A stretch of DNA of 64,000 nt from Bacteroidota bacterium (GTDB taxonomy: Bacteria > Bacteroidota > Bacteroidia > B-17B0 > Aurantibacillaceae). Positions 21,010 to 30,187 of this stretch are shown here, one piece after another. The translations under genes and the position numbers were made by a program. The DNA lies in the NCBI GenBank assembly GCA_030681615.1, contig JAUXSA010000089.1:26857-90856 (forward strand), in the 5' to 3' direction. How positions within the stretch are numbered: the first letter of the stretch is position 1; each line of letters begins with the position of its first letter. A model generated the notes under the pieces. That model was given only the letters and a program-made list of their open reading frames with translations. It did not search any database and had not been told where the DNA came from.

Positions 21010-21032
21010 TATTATCAACTCGATTTAAATAT

Positions 21033-21479
21033 ATGACTACAAATTCTAACCGTGAAATCTTTAGTTCGAGAGTATTAAATGCGCCGTTGGAAATATCCTA
21101 TCAAGCGTTTGCTGATCCTCTACACTTAAAAAAATGGTGGGGGCCGGAAGGCTTTACTAATACTTTTCACGAATTTGACCTCCGGCCCGGGGGGAAGTGG
21201 ATTCTTACAATGCATGGTCCTGAAAAAGGTAACTACGAAAACTCATCTATATTTAAACTTGTTGAACCAAAAAAATTAATTACGTGGACAAGAGTTTCCC
21301 AACCGTTGTTTGATATGGAAGTTGAATTTAAAAGACTTAACGAATCAAAAACTATTATATCATTCCGAATGATTTTTGATAAAACCGAAGAATGCGAGAA
21401 AATTAAACGTTTTGCGGGACCAAAAAATGAAGAAAACTTTGACAGGTTAGAAAGAGAACTTTTAAATATAATTAAATGA
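21033..21479 (+). CDS. SRPBCC / AHSA1-like domain protein
   Basis: FSSRVLNAPLEISYQAFADPLHLKKWWGPEGFTNTFHEFDLRPGGKW; ATG at 21033. Confidence 0.8.
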   Translation: MTTNSNREIFSSRVLNAPLEISYQAFADPLHLKKWWGPEGFTNTFHEFDLRPGGKWILTMHGPEKGNYENSSIFKLVEPKKLITWTRVSQPLFDMEVEFKRLNESKTIISFRMIFDKTEECEKIKRFAGPKNEENFDRLERELLNIIK

Positions 21480-21637
21480 ATACACGTTATAAAATAGAAC
21501 CACAAGCCGCTAACGGCAACTTAGGTGTCATTTTTCGGGTTACTAATAAATCGCTGTTTTTTTGACAACCTGTCGAAAATCATACTTCTTACGATTCTTT
21601 TTATACAAATTAAGGTGGGCTTGGTTAGGAAATTAAC

Positions 21638-21645
21638 TATCTTTG
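21638..21645 (+). promoter_or_regulatory. Candidate -7 promoter element (TATCTTTG)
   Basis: Matches the Bacteroidota TAnnTTTG consensus immediately upstream of the small metal-locus gene. Confidence 0.4.
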
Positions 21646-21649
21646 TTAT

Positions 21650-22036
21650 ATTAAAAAATCGTTTTCAATATTTCTTTTATCAATATTTTTGATTTCATCT
21701 ACTGAATTAAATCAGTTGATGAAACTACCTTTGTTTGTAAAACACTTTATTGAACACAAAAGTATGGATTCACATTTATCTTTATCCGGCTTTATTGAAA
21801 TGCATTATGCGCACAATGATACAAAGGATGCTGACAATGATGAGGATATGAAATTGCCTTTCAAAACACATGATGCTTGTTCGGGCATTACAGGTGTTTC
21901 TTTTATTTCTAATAACTTTGCCGACCTATCAATCCAACCTCTGCGTTCAGCAGAAAATTCTTACTCTAATTACCAGGAGAAATTTTTAACTCCCTCCTGC
22001 CTTTCTTCTATTTGGCAACCGCCTAAGACTTGTTGA
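21650..22036 (+). CDS. Small signal-peptide-bearing His/Asp-rich protein of the heavy-metal efflux locus; putative ATT start
   Basis: From ATT 21650: (M)KKSFSIFLLSIFLISSTELNQLMKLPLFVKHFIEHKSMDSHLSLSGFIEMHYAHNDTKDADNDEDMKLPFKTHD. The track start is TTG 21689. Confidence 0.65.
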   Translation: MKKSFSIFLLSIFLISSTELNQLMKLPLFVKHFIEHKSMDSHLSLSGFIEMHYAHNDTKDADNDEDMKLPFKTHDACSGITGVSFISNNFADLSIQPLRSAENSYSNYQEKFLTPSCLSSIWQPPKTC

Positions 22037-22125
22037 TTATAGTTTGATCGCTTGTATAATTGTACATATGCTTTTTAGCGTGTATAATATGGCGCCATTT
22101 TTAATTAACAATTTAATTCAAAATT

Positions 22126-25100
22126 ATGCTAAATAAAATAATTGAGTTTTCCATTCGGAATAAACTCATCATTGGGCTGTTTGTGATAGGCCTTATTGGT
22201 TACGGCGCTTATGAAGTAACTAAGTTACCTATTGATGCAGTGCCTGATATTACTAACAATCAAGTGCAGGTAATAACAGTTGCTCCATCATTTGGCGCCA
22301 CTGATATAGAAAGACTTGTTACCTTTCCCATTGAGCAAGCCAACACTAATATTTCAGGTTTAAAAGAGATCCGAAGTTTTTCGCGTTTTGGCTTGTCTTT
22401 AGTAACGCTTGTATTTGATGATGAAACAGATGTTTATTGGGCAAGACAACAAGTTGCCGAACGCTTGCAAAACATACAATCACAAATACCACAAAGTATT
22501 GGCACTCCTGAACTTGGACCGGTATCTACTGGTTTAGGAGAAATTTACCAATATGTAGTTAGGGCAAAAGAAGGCTACGAAAAAAAATACGATCAAACAG
22601 AACTAAGAACTATTCAGGATTGGCTGGTGCGAAGACAATTGTTAGGCATAAAAGGTGTGGCTGAAGTAAGTAGTTTTGGGGGTAAGCTAAAACAATTTGA
22701 AATTGCGATCGATCCGAATAAATTGCAATCCTATAATATTACCATCCATGATGTATTTAACGCTGTAGAAAAGAATAACCAAAATACTGGTGGAACGTAT
22801 ATCGAAAAAGGACCAACGGTTTTATTTATCAGAAGCGAAGGTTTAATTGGAAGTACAAAAGACATTGAAGACATCTCCATTAAAGCAATGGACGACGGAC
22901 AGCCTTTATTTATAAGAGATGTTGCTGATGTTAAAATTGGTTTCGCAACGCGATATGGTGCCATGTGCTTTAATGATAAAGGCGAAGTTTCTGGCGCTGT
23001 TGTTATGATGCTAAAAGGCGCAAATAGCAGCGATGTAATTAAAAGCGTAAGGGAGCGGGTTGTTCAGATACAAAAAACTTTGCCCGAAGGCGTTATCATT
23101 GAACCTTTTTTAGACAGAACCAAGATGGTAAATAATGCCATTGGAACTGTGGAACAAAACCTTTTAGAAGGTGCGTTGATCGTAATTTTTGTACTAGTGC
23201 TTTTTTTAGGAAATGTCAGGGCAGGGTTATTAGTTGCCTCCGTAATTCCGCTCGCCATGCTGTTTGCAATTATTTTAATGAACACGTTTGGTGTAAGCGG
23301 AAATTTAATGAGTTTAGGCGCTTTAGATTTTGGTCTCATCGTAGACGGTGCCGTTATTATTGTGGAGGCGGTTATGCATCAACTCACGCATGGAAAAAAA
23401 TTCAGAACAGTTTCTCAGTTAGATCAGGCGCAAATGGATAGTGAGGTGAAACTATCTGCCGGCAAAATGATGAATAGCGCTGTTTTTGGACAAGTGATTA
23501 TTCTTGTCGTTTATTTGCCCATATTTACTTTGCAGGGTATTGAAGGAAAAATGTTTAAGCCTATGGCGCAAACAGTTGCCTTTGCTTTATTAGGAGCTTT
23601 TGTTTTGTCACTTACCTACATTCCAATGATGAGTGCCTTGTTTTTAAGTAAAAAAACCAAACATAAACCAAACATATCAGACAAATTGATGACACGAATT
23701 GAACGCGGGTATCAGCACGCTTTAGCAAAGGTGCTTCGTTATCCAAAAGTAGTGGTCTCCATCGTTATCCTTTTATTTGCTTCTGCTATTCTAACACTAA
23801 CAACCTTAGGTGGTGAATTTATCCCCGCTTTGGAGGAAGGCGATTTTGCTCTTGAAATGCGTGTGTTACCAGGCAGTAATTTAAATACAACGATAGAAAG
23901 TGCTACAAAAGCAGCGGCTATTTTAAAACAAAAATTTCCTGAAGTTATAAAAGTTGTAACCAAAATTGGGAGTGGCGAAGTGCCAACAGATCCTATGCCG
24001 ATTGACGCGGCAGATGTGATGATAATTCTAAAAGATAAATCGGAATGGACTTCGGCAAACTCTTTTTCTGAATTAGCCGAAAAAATGGGAAAAGAATTAG
24101 AGGTTGTATTAGGAACTACATTTAGTTTCCAATTTCCTGTCCAAATGCGGTTCAACGAATTGATGACTGGTGCCAAGCAAGATGTAGTGTGTAAAATTTT
24201 TGGCGAAAATTTAGATACACTGGCAACTTATGCTCAAAAGTTGGGCGAAATTGTAAATCATGTAGACGGTGCAAAAAACTTATATGTTGAGCCGGTAACA
24301 GGCATGCCACAAATTATTATTGATTATAACCGCGCCGCTATTGCCCAGTATAATTTAAATATATCCGACATCAATAAAGCCGTTAATACCGCTTTTTCCG
24401 GACAAAGTACGGGACAACTATTTGAAGGAGAAAAACGTTTTGAAGTTGTTGTAAGATTAAATACTGAAAAAAGAAAAGATCTGGAGGATGTAAAAAATCT
24501 ACTGATCCCAACATCGCAAGGATCTCAAATTCCCTTGTATCAATTAGCTGACGTAAGTATTAAAAACGGACCAAATCAAATACAAAGAGAAGATGCCAAA
24601 CGACGTATAGTAGTTGGCTTTAATGTAAGAGGACGAGATGTACAAACTATTGTAAATGAATTACAACAAAAAGTAGAGTCGCAGATCAAATTTCCTTCCG
24701 GCTATTATGTAACCTATGGAGGAGCCTTTGAGAACTTAAATGCGGCGAAGCAACGTTTAATGATAGCCGTTCCTGTTTCGCTAATATTAATTTTTCTTTT
24801 ATTATTTTTTGCTTTTAATTCAGTTAGGCAGGGTTTACTTATCTACTCGGCTATTCCGCTTTCTGCTATCGGTGGGATCTTCTTTTTAGCACTGCGTGGA
24901 ATGCCTTTTAGTATTAGTGCCGGCGTAGGTTTTATTGCTTTATTTGGAGTTGCTGTTTTAAACGGTATTGTACTTATTGCCGAATTTAACCGGTTAAAAA
25001 AAGAAGGAGCAAAAAATCTTCACCGAATAGTTTTGATGGGAACTAAAGTACGATTACGTCCGGTAATGATGACCGCTTTTGTTGCGTCTCTCGGATTTTT

Positions 25101-26484
25101 ACCAATGGCTATTAGCAATGGAGCCGGTGCAGAAGTGCAGCGCCCGTTGGCAACAGTTGTGATTGGTGGTTTAATGATCGCCACTTTTCTAACCTTATTT
25201 GTACTTCCCATTCTTTACATTCTTTTTGAAAAAGGAGGGAAAACAAAATCAATAAGTAAACACAAATTTGCCAGTATTCTAATGGTTCCCTTTTTTATAC
25301 TGTTGTATAATACCAGCAACGCTCAAGTGCCGATAAATTTACAAACTGCCATAGATACCGCACTTAAAAATAACCTGACAATTAAAAATGAAAAACTAAA
25401 AGCAGAGTATCAGAAAAAAATGATAAAATCTTCTGTCAACATTCCCCAGGCAACTGTTTTTGGTGAGTATGGCCAAATTAATAGTTATTACAGCGATAAT
25501 CGTTTTGGCGCATCGCAGTCCTTTAACTTTCCAACAGTTTATACAAATCAAAAGCAATTACTTAATGAAGAGTTGAATACTTCATTGATAAATGTTTCGA
25601 TGAAAGAAGCCGAAACAAAAAAAATGGTTTACGATATTTTTTACACGTTTATCTACCTAACCGAAAAAGAAAAGTTGCTTTTGAAGAATGATAGTATGTA
25701 TTCTGTTTTTCTGGCAAAAACAATCTTAAGGCTTTCGAAAGGAGAAAGTAATATTCTGGAAAAAACAACGGCTGAATCCCAGCGTGGGGCTATTGCCATT
25801 CAATTAAAACAAGTGCAGCAAGATCTTGAATTTGTGAAACTACAATTTGCACTGACACTTAATACCACAACGAATTTTATCCCTACAGAGAACAGCATGA
25901 AACTAACGCTACTGGTTAGTGAAGCAACAACCAGCCTCGATCAACACCCTATGATTAAAATTATGGAACATCAGAAAAAAATATCGTTGCTTTCCAGCAA
26001 GCTTGAAAGAGCAAAACTTCTTCCTGATTTTAGTGTGGGCTATTACAACATGACAATGAAGGGCTCCGGTTCAGATAACAAGACTTACTCCTCCTCCACA
26101 AGGTTTCAATCTGTACAGTTGGGATTGGGGATCCCTTTATTTTTTGGCGCTCAAAAATCCAAAGTAAATGCGGCGCGAATAAATCAAACTATCGCCGATA
26201 ACCTTTACCAACTTGAAAAGAACAAGCTTCAAAATCAATATCAATCACTACTCGTTAAACATCAGTCTAATTTGGCTACCATCAATTATTTTGAGTCTGT
26301 GGCTCTTAAAAACGCCCTGATAATTTTTGAAACATCTAACAAACAGTTTTTAAATGGCGATATTAATTATTTGGATTGGGTTATGCTTACCAATCAGGCA
26401 ATAAATATTCAATCAAGTTACATCGATGCGGTTAGAAACTTAAATGAAACAATCATCCAAATTAATTATTTAAATACAAAATAA
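22126..26484 (+). CDS. cusA/czcA-like: CusA/CzcA heavy-metal RND efflux pump fused to a C-terminal TolC-like domain
   Basis: RND motifs (GALDFGLIVDGAVIIVEA, GVAVLNGIVLIAEFNRLKKEG); from about residue 1060 a new segment NAQVPINLQTAIDTALKNNLTIKNEKLKAEYQKK resembles the TolC/OEP family. Confidence 0.92.
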   Translation: MLNKIIEFSIRNKLIIGLFVIGLIGYGAYEVTKLPIDAVPDITNNQVQVITVAPSFGATDIERLVTFPIEQANTNISGLKEIRSFSRFGLSLVTLVFDDETDVYWARQQVAERLQNIQSQIPQSIGTPELGPVSTGLGEIYQYVVRAKEGYEKKYDQTELRTIQDWLVRRQLLGIKGVAEVSSFGGKLKQFEIAIDPNKLQSYNITIHDVFNAVEKNNQNTGGTYIEKGPTVLFIRSEGLIGSTKDIEDISIKAMDDGQPLFIRDVADVKIGFATRYGAMCFNDKGEVSGAVVMMLKGANSSDVIKSVRERVVQIQKTLPEGVIIEPFLDRTKMVNNAIGTVEQNLLEGALIVIFVLVLFLGNVRAGLLVASVIPLAMLFAIILMNTFGVSGNLMSLGALDFGLIVDGAVIIVEAVMHQLTHGKKFRTVSQLDQAQMDSEVKLSAGKMMNSAVFGQVIILVVYLPIFTLQGIEGKMFKPMAQTVAFALLGAFVLSLTYIPMMSALFLSKKTKHKPNISDKLMTRIERGYQHALAKVLRYPKVVVSIVILLFASAILTLTTLGGEFIPALEEGDFALEMRVLPGSNLNTTIESATKAAAILKQKFPEVIKVVTKIGSGEVPTDPMPIDAADVMIILKDKSEWTSANSFSELAEKMGKELEVVLGTTFSFQFPVQMRFNELMTGAKQDVVCKIFGENLDTLATYAQKLGEIVNHVDGAKNLYVEPVTGMPQIIIDYNRAAIAQYNLNISDINKAVNTAFSGQSTGQLFEGEKRFEVVVRLNTEKRKDLEDVKNLLIPTSQGSQIPLYQLADVSIKNGPNQIQREDAKRRIVVGFNVRGRDVQTIVNELQQKVESQIKFPSGYYVTYGGAFENLNAAKQRLMIAVPVSLILIFLLLFFAFNSVRQGLLIYSAIPLSAIGGIFFLALRGMPFSISAGVGFIALFGVAVLNGIVLIAEFNRLKKEGAKNLHRIVLMGTKVRLRPVMMTAFVASLGFLPMAISNGAGAEVQRPLATVVIGGLMIATFLTLFVLPILYILFEKGGKTKSISKHKFASILMVPFFILLYNTSNAQVPINLQTAIDTALKNNLTIKNEKLKAEYQKKMIKSSVNIPQATVFGEYGQINSYYSDNRFGASQSFNFPTVYTNQKQLLNEELNTSLINVSMKEAETKKMVYDIFYTFIYLTEKEKLLLKNDSMYSVFLAKTILRLSKGESNILEKTTAESQRGAIAIQLKQVQQDLEFVKLQFALTLNTTTNFIPTENSMKLTLLVSEATTSLDQHPMIKIMEHQKKISLLSSKLERAKLLPDFSVGYYNMTMKGSGSDNKTYSSSTRFQSVQLGLGIPLFFGAQKSKVNAARINQTIADNLYQLEKNKLQNQYQSLLVKHQSNLATINYFESVALKNALIIFETSNKQFLNGDINYLDWVMLTNQAINIQSSYIDAVRNLNETIIQINYLNTK

Positions 26485-26495
26485 CATTAGAGCAA

Positions 26496-27626
26496 ATGAA
26501 AAACATAATTATTATAATAGCAGTGCTGTCGCTGGTTTTGTCATGTTCAACAAACAACAACGAAAAATCAGATACAGTAATAGTTAACGAGAGTGTTGTT
26601 ACCCTTACAGATGAACAATACAAAAGTGCTAATATTCAAACAGAACCATTAAAAAGGCGTGAAATTTCGACGACTTTAAAATTGAATGGAAAAATTGATG
26701 TGCCACCTCAAAACATGGTATCGGTTAGTACACCATTTGGTGGCTTTTTAAACTCCTCTAAATTGTTGCCAGGAATGCACGTGAAAAAAGGAGAAATAGT
26801 GGCAACCATGCAAGACCAACAGTACATTCAATTGCAGCAGGATTATTTAACAGCGAAATCAAAATTAATTTATTCTGAAAACGAATACAATCGTCAGAAA
26901 GAATTAAATCAAAGCAAAGCAAGCAGTGATAAGGTTTTCCAGCAAACCGAAATGGATTACAAAACCCAAAGAATATCTGTAAGCGCCTTAGCTGAAAAAC
27001 TGAGACTGATCAATATAGATCCTGAGTCTTTAAATGAAGCAAATATATCAAGGGCTATAAATGTGTATTCATCCATTGATGGCTTCGTTTCAAAAGTGAA
27101 CATCAACATAGGTAAATACGTTAATCCATCAGATGTTATGTTTGAATTAATTAATCCGGAGGATATACACTTAAATTTAAAGGTATTCGAAAAAGACCTC
27201 GATAAAATTTCGATAGGCCAGAAACTCCTTGCGTTTAATAACAATCAGCCGGATAAAAAGCATCCCTGTGAGATTATCTTAATTAGCCAGGATCTATCCG
27301 CTGACAGAAGTGCCGACGTTCATTGCCATTTTGAGGATTACGATAAAACGCTACTACCAGGTATGTATATGAATGCAGAGGTGGAAATTAATTTAACGAA
27401 TGCCTTAACTATCATTACAGAAGCGATTGTTAGTTTTGAAGGAAAAGACTTTGTATTTACTACAGACGATAAACGTAACTTCCGGTTAATGGAAATTTTA
27501 AAAGGAAGTTCCGCAAATGGATACACTGAGATTAATGCAATTGGTAGCGACTCATTAAAAAGTTTACCTATTGTTACTAAAGGAGCATATTCTTTATTAA
27601 TGCAATTAAAAAATAAATCAGAATAA
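26496..27626 (+). CDS. RND efflux periplasmic adaptor subunit (CusB/CzcB-like)
   Basis: Lipoprotein signal LVLSCSTNN; barrel-sandwich hybrid and hairpin GGFLNSSKLLPGMHVKKGEIVATMQDQQYIQLQQDYLTAKSKL. Confidence 0.88.
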   Translation: MKNIIIIIAVLSLVLSCSTNNNEKSDTVIVNESVVTLTDEQYKSANIQTEPLKRREISTTLKLNGKIDVPPQNMVSVSTPFGGFLNSSKLLPGMHVKKGEIVATMQDQQYIQLQQDYLTAKSKLIYSENEYNRQKELNQSKASSDKVFQQTEMDYKTQRISVSALAEKLRLINIDPESLNEANISRAINVYSSIDGFVSKVNINIGKYVNPSDVMFELINPEDIHLNLKVFEKDLDKISIGQKLLAFNNNQPDKKHPCEIILISQDLSADRSADVHCHFEDYDKTLLPGMYMNAEVEINLTNALTIITEAIVSFEGKDFVFTTDDKRNFRLMEILKGSSANGYTEINAIGSDSLKSLPIVTKGAYSLLMQLKNKSE

Positions 27627-27681
27627 TTTTTATTTCTTTGAAAAGTATTAACGATTTAATAAACAAATTAAAATCCGTTTT

Positions 27682-28779
27682 ATGATAGACCTAAAAAATA
27701 TACAAACAGAAGTTGATGCAGGTTTTTTGTATGGTTTACTTGCAGACCATGAAGAGGATGAGCATGTGGCTAACGTGTTTAGGCAAATGAGTGACATTGA
27801 AAAAAGCCACGCCATGGCGTTTTTAAAAAAGAATAACATAAATGATACTCAACTACCTCAACCGTCTAACAGGGCTAAAGTACTTAAAACAATAGGCAAA
27901 ATATTTGGCTATAACTATGTGTTAGGCGTTTTATTAGATACAGAAAAGAGTATTTCAAATTCAATTGCAGGGGCGCGAAAAAAAAGCAAAACTTCTAATT
28001 CCATTTCCGATACGGCGCATGTTACTATTTTAAAGAATATATTAAACAGTAACACAAAAATCTCAGGCTCTAATCTGGCGCGTTTTGAAAAAAGACATCG
28101 CTCTGTTGGTGGAAATGCATTAAGGGCCGCAGTGCTTGGTGGTAACGATGGTTTGGTTTCAAATTTTAGTTTGGTAATGGGCGTCGCTGGCGCTACAAGT
28201 GGCCAAACAGGTGTTTTGCTGGCGGGCCTTGCAGGACTTTTGGCTGGTGCGTTATCTATGGCTTTAGGCGAGTGGATCTCTGTTAAAAGCTCGCAGGAAC
28301 TTTATGAGAATCAAATGCAACTAGAGATGGATGAAATTGAAACAAATCCAGAAGGTGAAGAAAGAGAATTGGCATTGATCTACTTATCAAAAGGCATTAA
28401 AGAATCTCAAGCAAAAGAAATGGCAAAAGAAATTATGCTGAGTAAAGATCGCGCCCATGAAGTTTTAATAAAAGAAGAGTTAGGGATCAATCCTGAAGAC
28501 CTAAAAGGCTCTGCTATGGAAGCCGCAATAACATCGTTTATTTTGTTTTCAGTTGGAGCTGTAATACCTGTTATTCCTTTCTTCTTTCTAAATGGAATAA
28601 AGGCTATTCTGCTAAGTACTCTATTAAGTGCTTGCGGCCTCTTTTTGATCGGGGCAGCAATTACTTTGTTTACAGGTAAAAGTGTTTGGTTTTCTGGCTT
28701 CAGGCAGGTGTTATTTGGTCTTTTAGCCGCAGCTATAACATTTGGTATTGGAAAATTAATAGGCGTATCGGTTAGCTAA
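27682..28779 (+). CDS. VIT1/CCC1 family transporter with N-terminal ferritin-like segment
   Basis: N-term YGLLADHEEDEHVANVFRQMSDIEKSHAMAFLKK; LGGNDGLVSNFSLVMGVAGA and GALSMALGEWISVKSSQELYE are VIT1/CCC1 motifs. Confidence 0.85.
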   Translation: MIDLKNIQTEVDAGFLYGLLADHEEDEHVANVFRQMSDIEKSHAMAFLKKNNINDTQLPQPSNRAKVLKTIGKIFGYNYVLGVLLDTEKSISNSIAGARKKSKTSNSISDTAHVTILKNILNSNTKISGSNLARFEKRHRSVGGNALRAAVLGGNDGLVSNFSLVMGVAGATSGQTGVLLAGLAGLLAGALSMALGEWISVKSSQELYENQMQLEMDEIETNPEGEERELALIYLSKGIKESQAKEMAKEIMLSKDRAHEVLIKEELGINPEDLKGSAMEAAITSFILFSVGAVIPVIPFFFLNGIKAILLSTLLSACGLFLIGAAITLFTGKSVWFSGFRQVLFGLLAAAITFGIGKLIGVSVS

Positions 28780-28940
28780 AATACCACAAACCTTAATACG
28801 ACTGGCTGTGGGTAAACCAAGCACATTTTGCAAAAATATAAAAAACAGTTATCTTTAAATTAAGCTTTTGGCAAATAACGTTTCATTAACCTTCCAAACG
28901 ACAAGCCGCCAAACGTTATAGGTAATTTGAAATTAAAATT

Positions 28941-29942
28941 ATGATCAAATCCGTCTTATTACTCTCTGTATTTTTTAGCGCGCTTACCATTTACTTTTTT
29001 AAAGGCCCGATCAAGGGTGTGCCGTACAATTCTAACGGTATTGCATCAACACCCACTGACACAATAATTAAAGTTGACCGAAACCCTGAATTAGGCTTTA
29101 ATTTTCCCTATTACTTGCGAATCCCAAAAGGATTAAATCAAAATGAAATTCAGTATCTTCTTGTTGAGACAAATAATTCTGGTGTTAACGACACCTTACT
29201 GCATCACGAAAAGGAGACTTTTTTAGAAACAACCCGAAAATCCCTTGGCGGCAGTCTTTGTAGTAAACTTAAGACCCCATTTTTAATTCCTGTTTTTCCA
29301 AGGCCGGCAAAAGAATGGAGAATATATACTCATGCCTTTGACAGAGACGCCGCATGGATAAAAGAGGGTGAGATGAAAAGATTAGATCTGCAACTTATTG
29401 CAATGATAGAGAACGCGAAAATCGTATTAAAAAAATACGGTATAAATTCTAAAGATAAGTTTTTAATGAATGGCTTTTCTGCCTCTGGAACTTTTTGCAA
29501 TAGATTTACTCTGATACATCCAACGCTGGTGGCCGCAACGGCTTGTGGAGGGATAAATGCTATTCCTATTTTATGCATTAATAAATTAGAAAAAACCGAA
29601 TTAAAATATCCAATAGGAACCAGCGATTTTAAGTCGCTTTTTGGAACCGATGTTAACCTGGAAGAATATAAAAAAGTTCCACAATTTATCTACATGGGAG
29701 AAAATGATAAGAATGATGCGGTGTTATTTGATGATGCCTATAGCAACTCTGAAAGAAAAATAATTTTTAAGTTGTTGGGTAAGCAATTGATACCTGACAG
29801 GTTCAGCAAATGTGAGTCAATATATATTCAAAATAAAGTAAACAGCACTTTTAAAGTTTACCCTGGTATTGGACATGAAACCGACAAAAAGGTATGTGAT
29901 GAGGTTGTTGAATTTTTCACCAAAATCATCTCGCAAAAATAA
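28941..29942 (+). CDS. Putative secreted alpha/beta-hydrolase-fold protein
   Basis: N-terminal hydrophobic signal; FLMNGFSASGTFCNRF (G-x-S-x-S/G elbow), MGENDKNDAV, YPGIGHETDKKV. Confidence 0.55.
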   Translation: MIKSVLLLSVFFSALTIYFFKGPIKGVPYNSNGIASTPTDTIIKVDRNPELGFNFPYYLRIPKGLNQNEIQYLLVETNNSGVNDTLLHHEKETFLETTRKSLGGSLCSKLKTPFLIPVFPRPAKEWRIYTHAFDRDAAWIKEGEMKRLDLQLIAMIENAKIVLKKYGINSKDKFLMNGFSASGTFCNRFTLIHPTLVAATACGGINAIPILCINKLEKTELKYPIGTSDFKSLFGTDVNLEEYKKVPQFIYMGENDKNDAVLFDDAYSNSERKIIFKLLGKQLIPDRFSKCESIYIQNKVNSTFKVYPGIGHETDKKVCDEVVEFFTKIISQK

Positions 29943-30151
29943 AAACATGTTTATAAACACAGAGGGGCTCTAAAAAAGGATGCCTGTTAAAACAATCAAC
30001 GCGCATTTGTGGCTTCAAAAGGAGCGTTTCGCTACCCTGCTTTAACTAACGCTATTGGTACACCTATTGGCTAATTGGTGGTTTTTTACTTGTTGCAACA
30101 CTTAATAAACCCCTTATGAACCAAGCGTTCGCTAAAATAAGTAGAATTAAC

Positions 30152-30169
30152 GTTGTTCAGTAGAACAAC
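30152..30169. promoter_or_regulatory. Perfect dyad upstream of the histidine kinase gene
   Basis: gttgttc-agta-gaacaac, 18 nt before ATG 30188. Confidence 0.35.
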
Positions 30170-30187
30170 TATGCTTAATTTAGATAT

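Noticed and set aside
21562-21572. Short dyad gacaacctgtc upstream of the metal locus
   Set aside because: Only 4-bp arms; too weak to separate from chance.
23739-24176. 145-aa minus-strand ORF in the RND pump gene
   Set aside because: Antisense to a conserved pump; low-complexity product.
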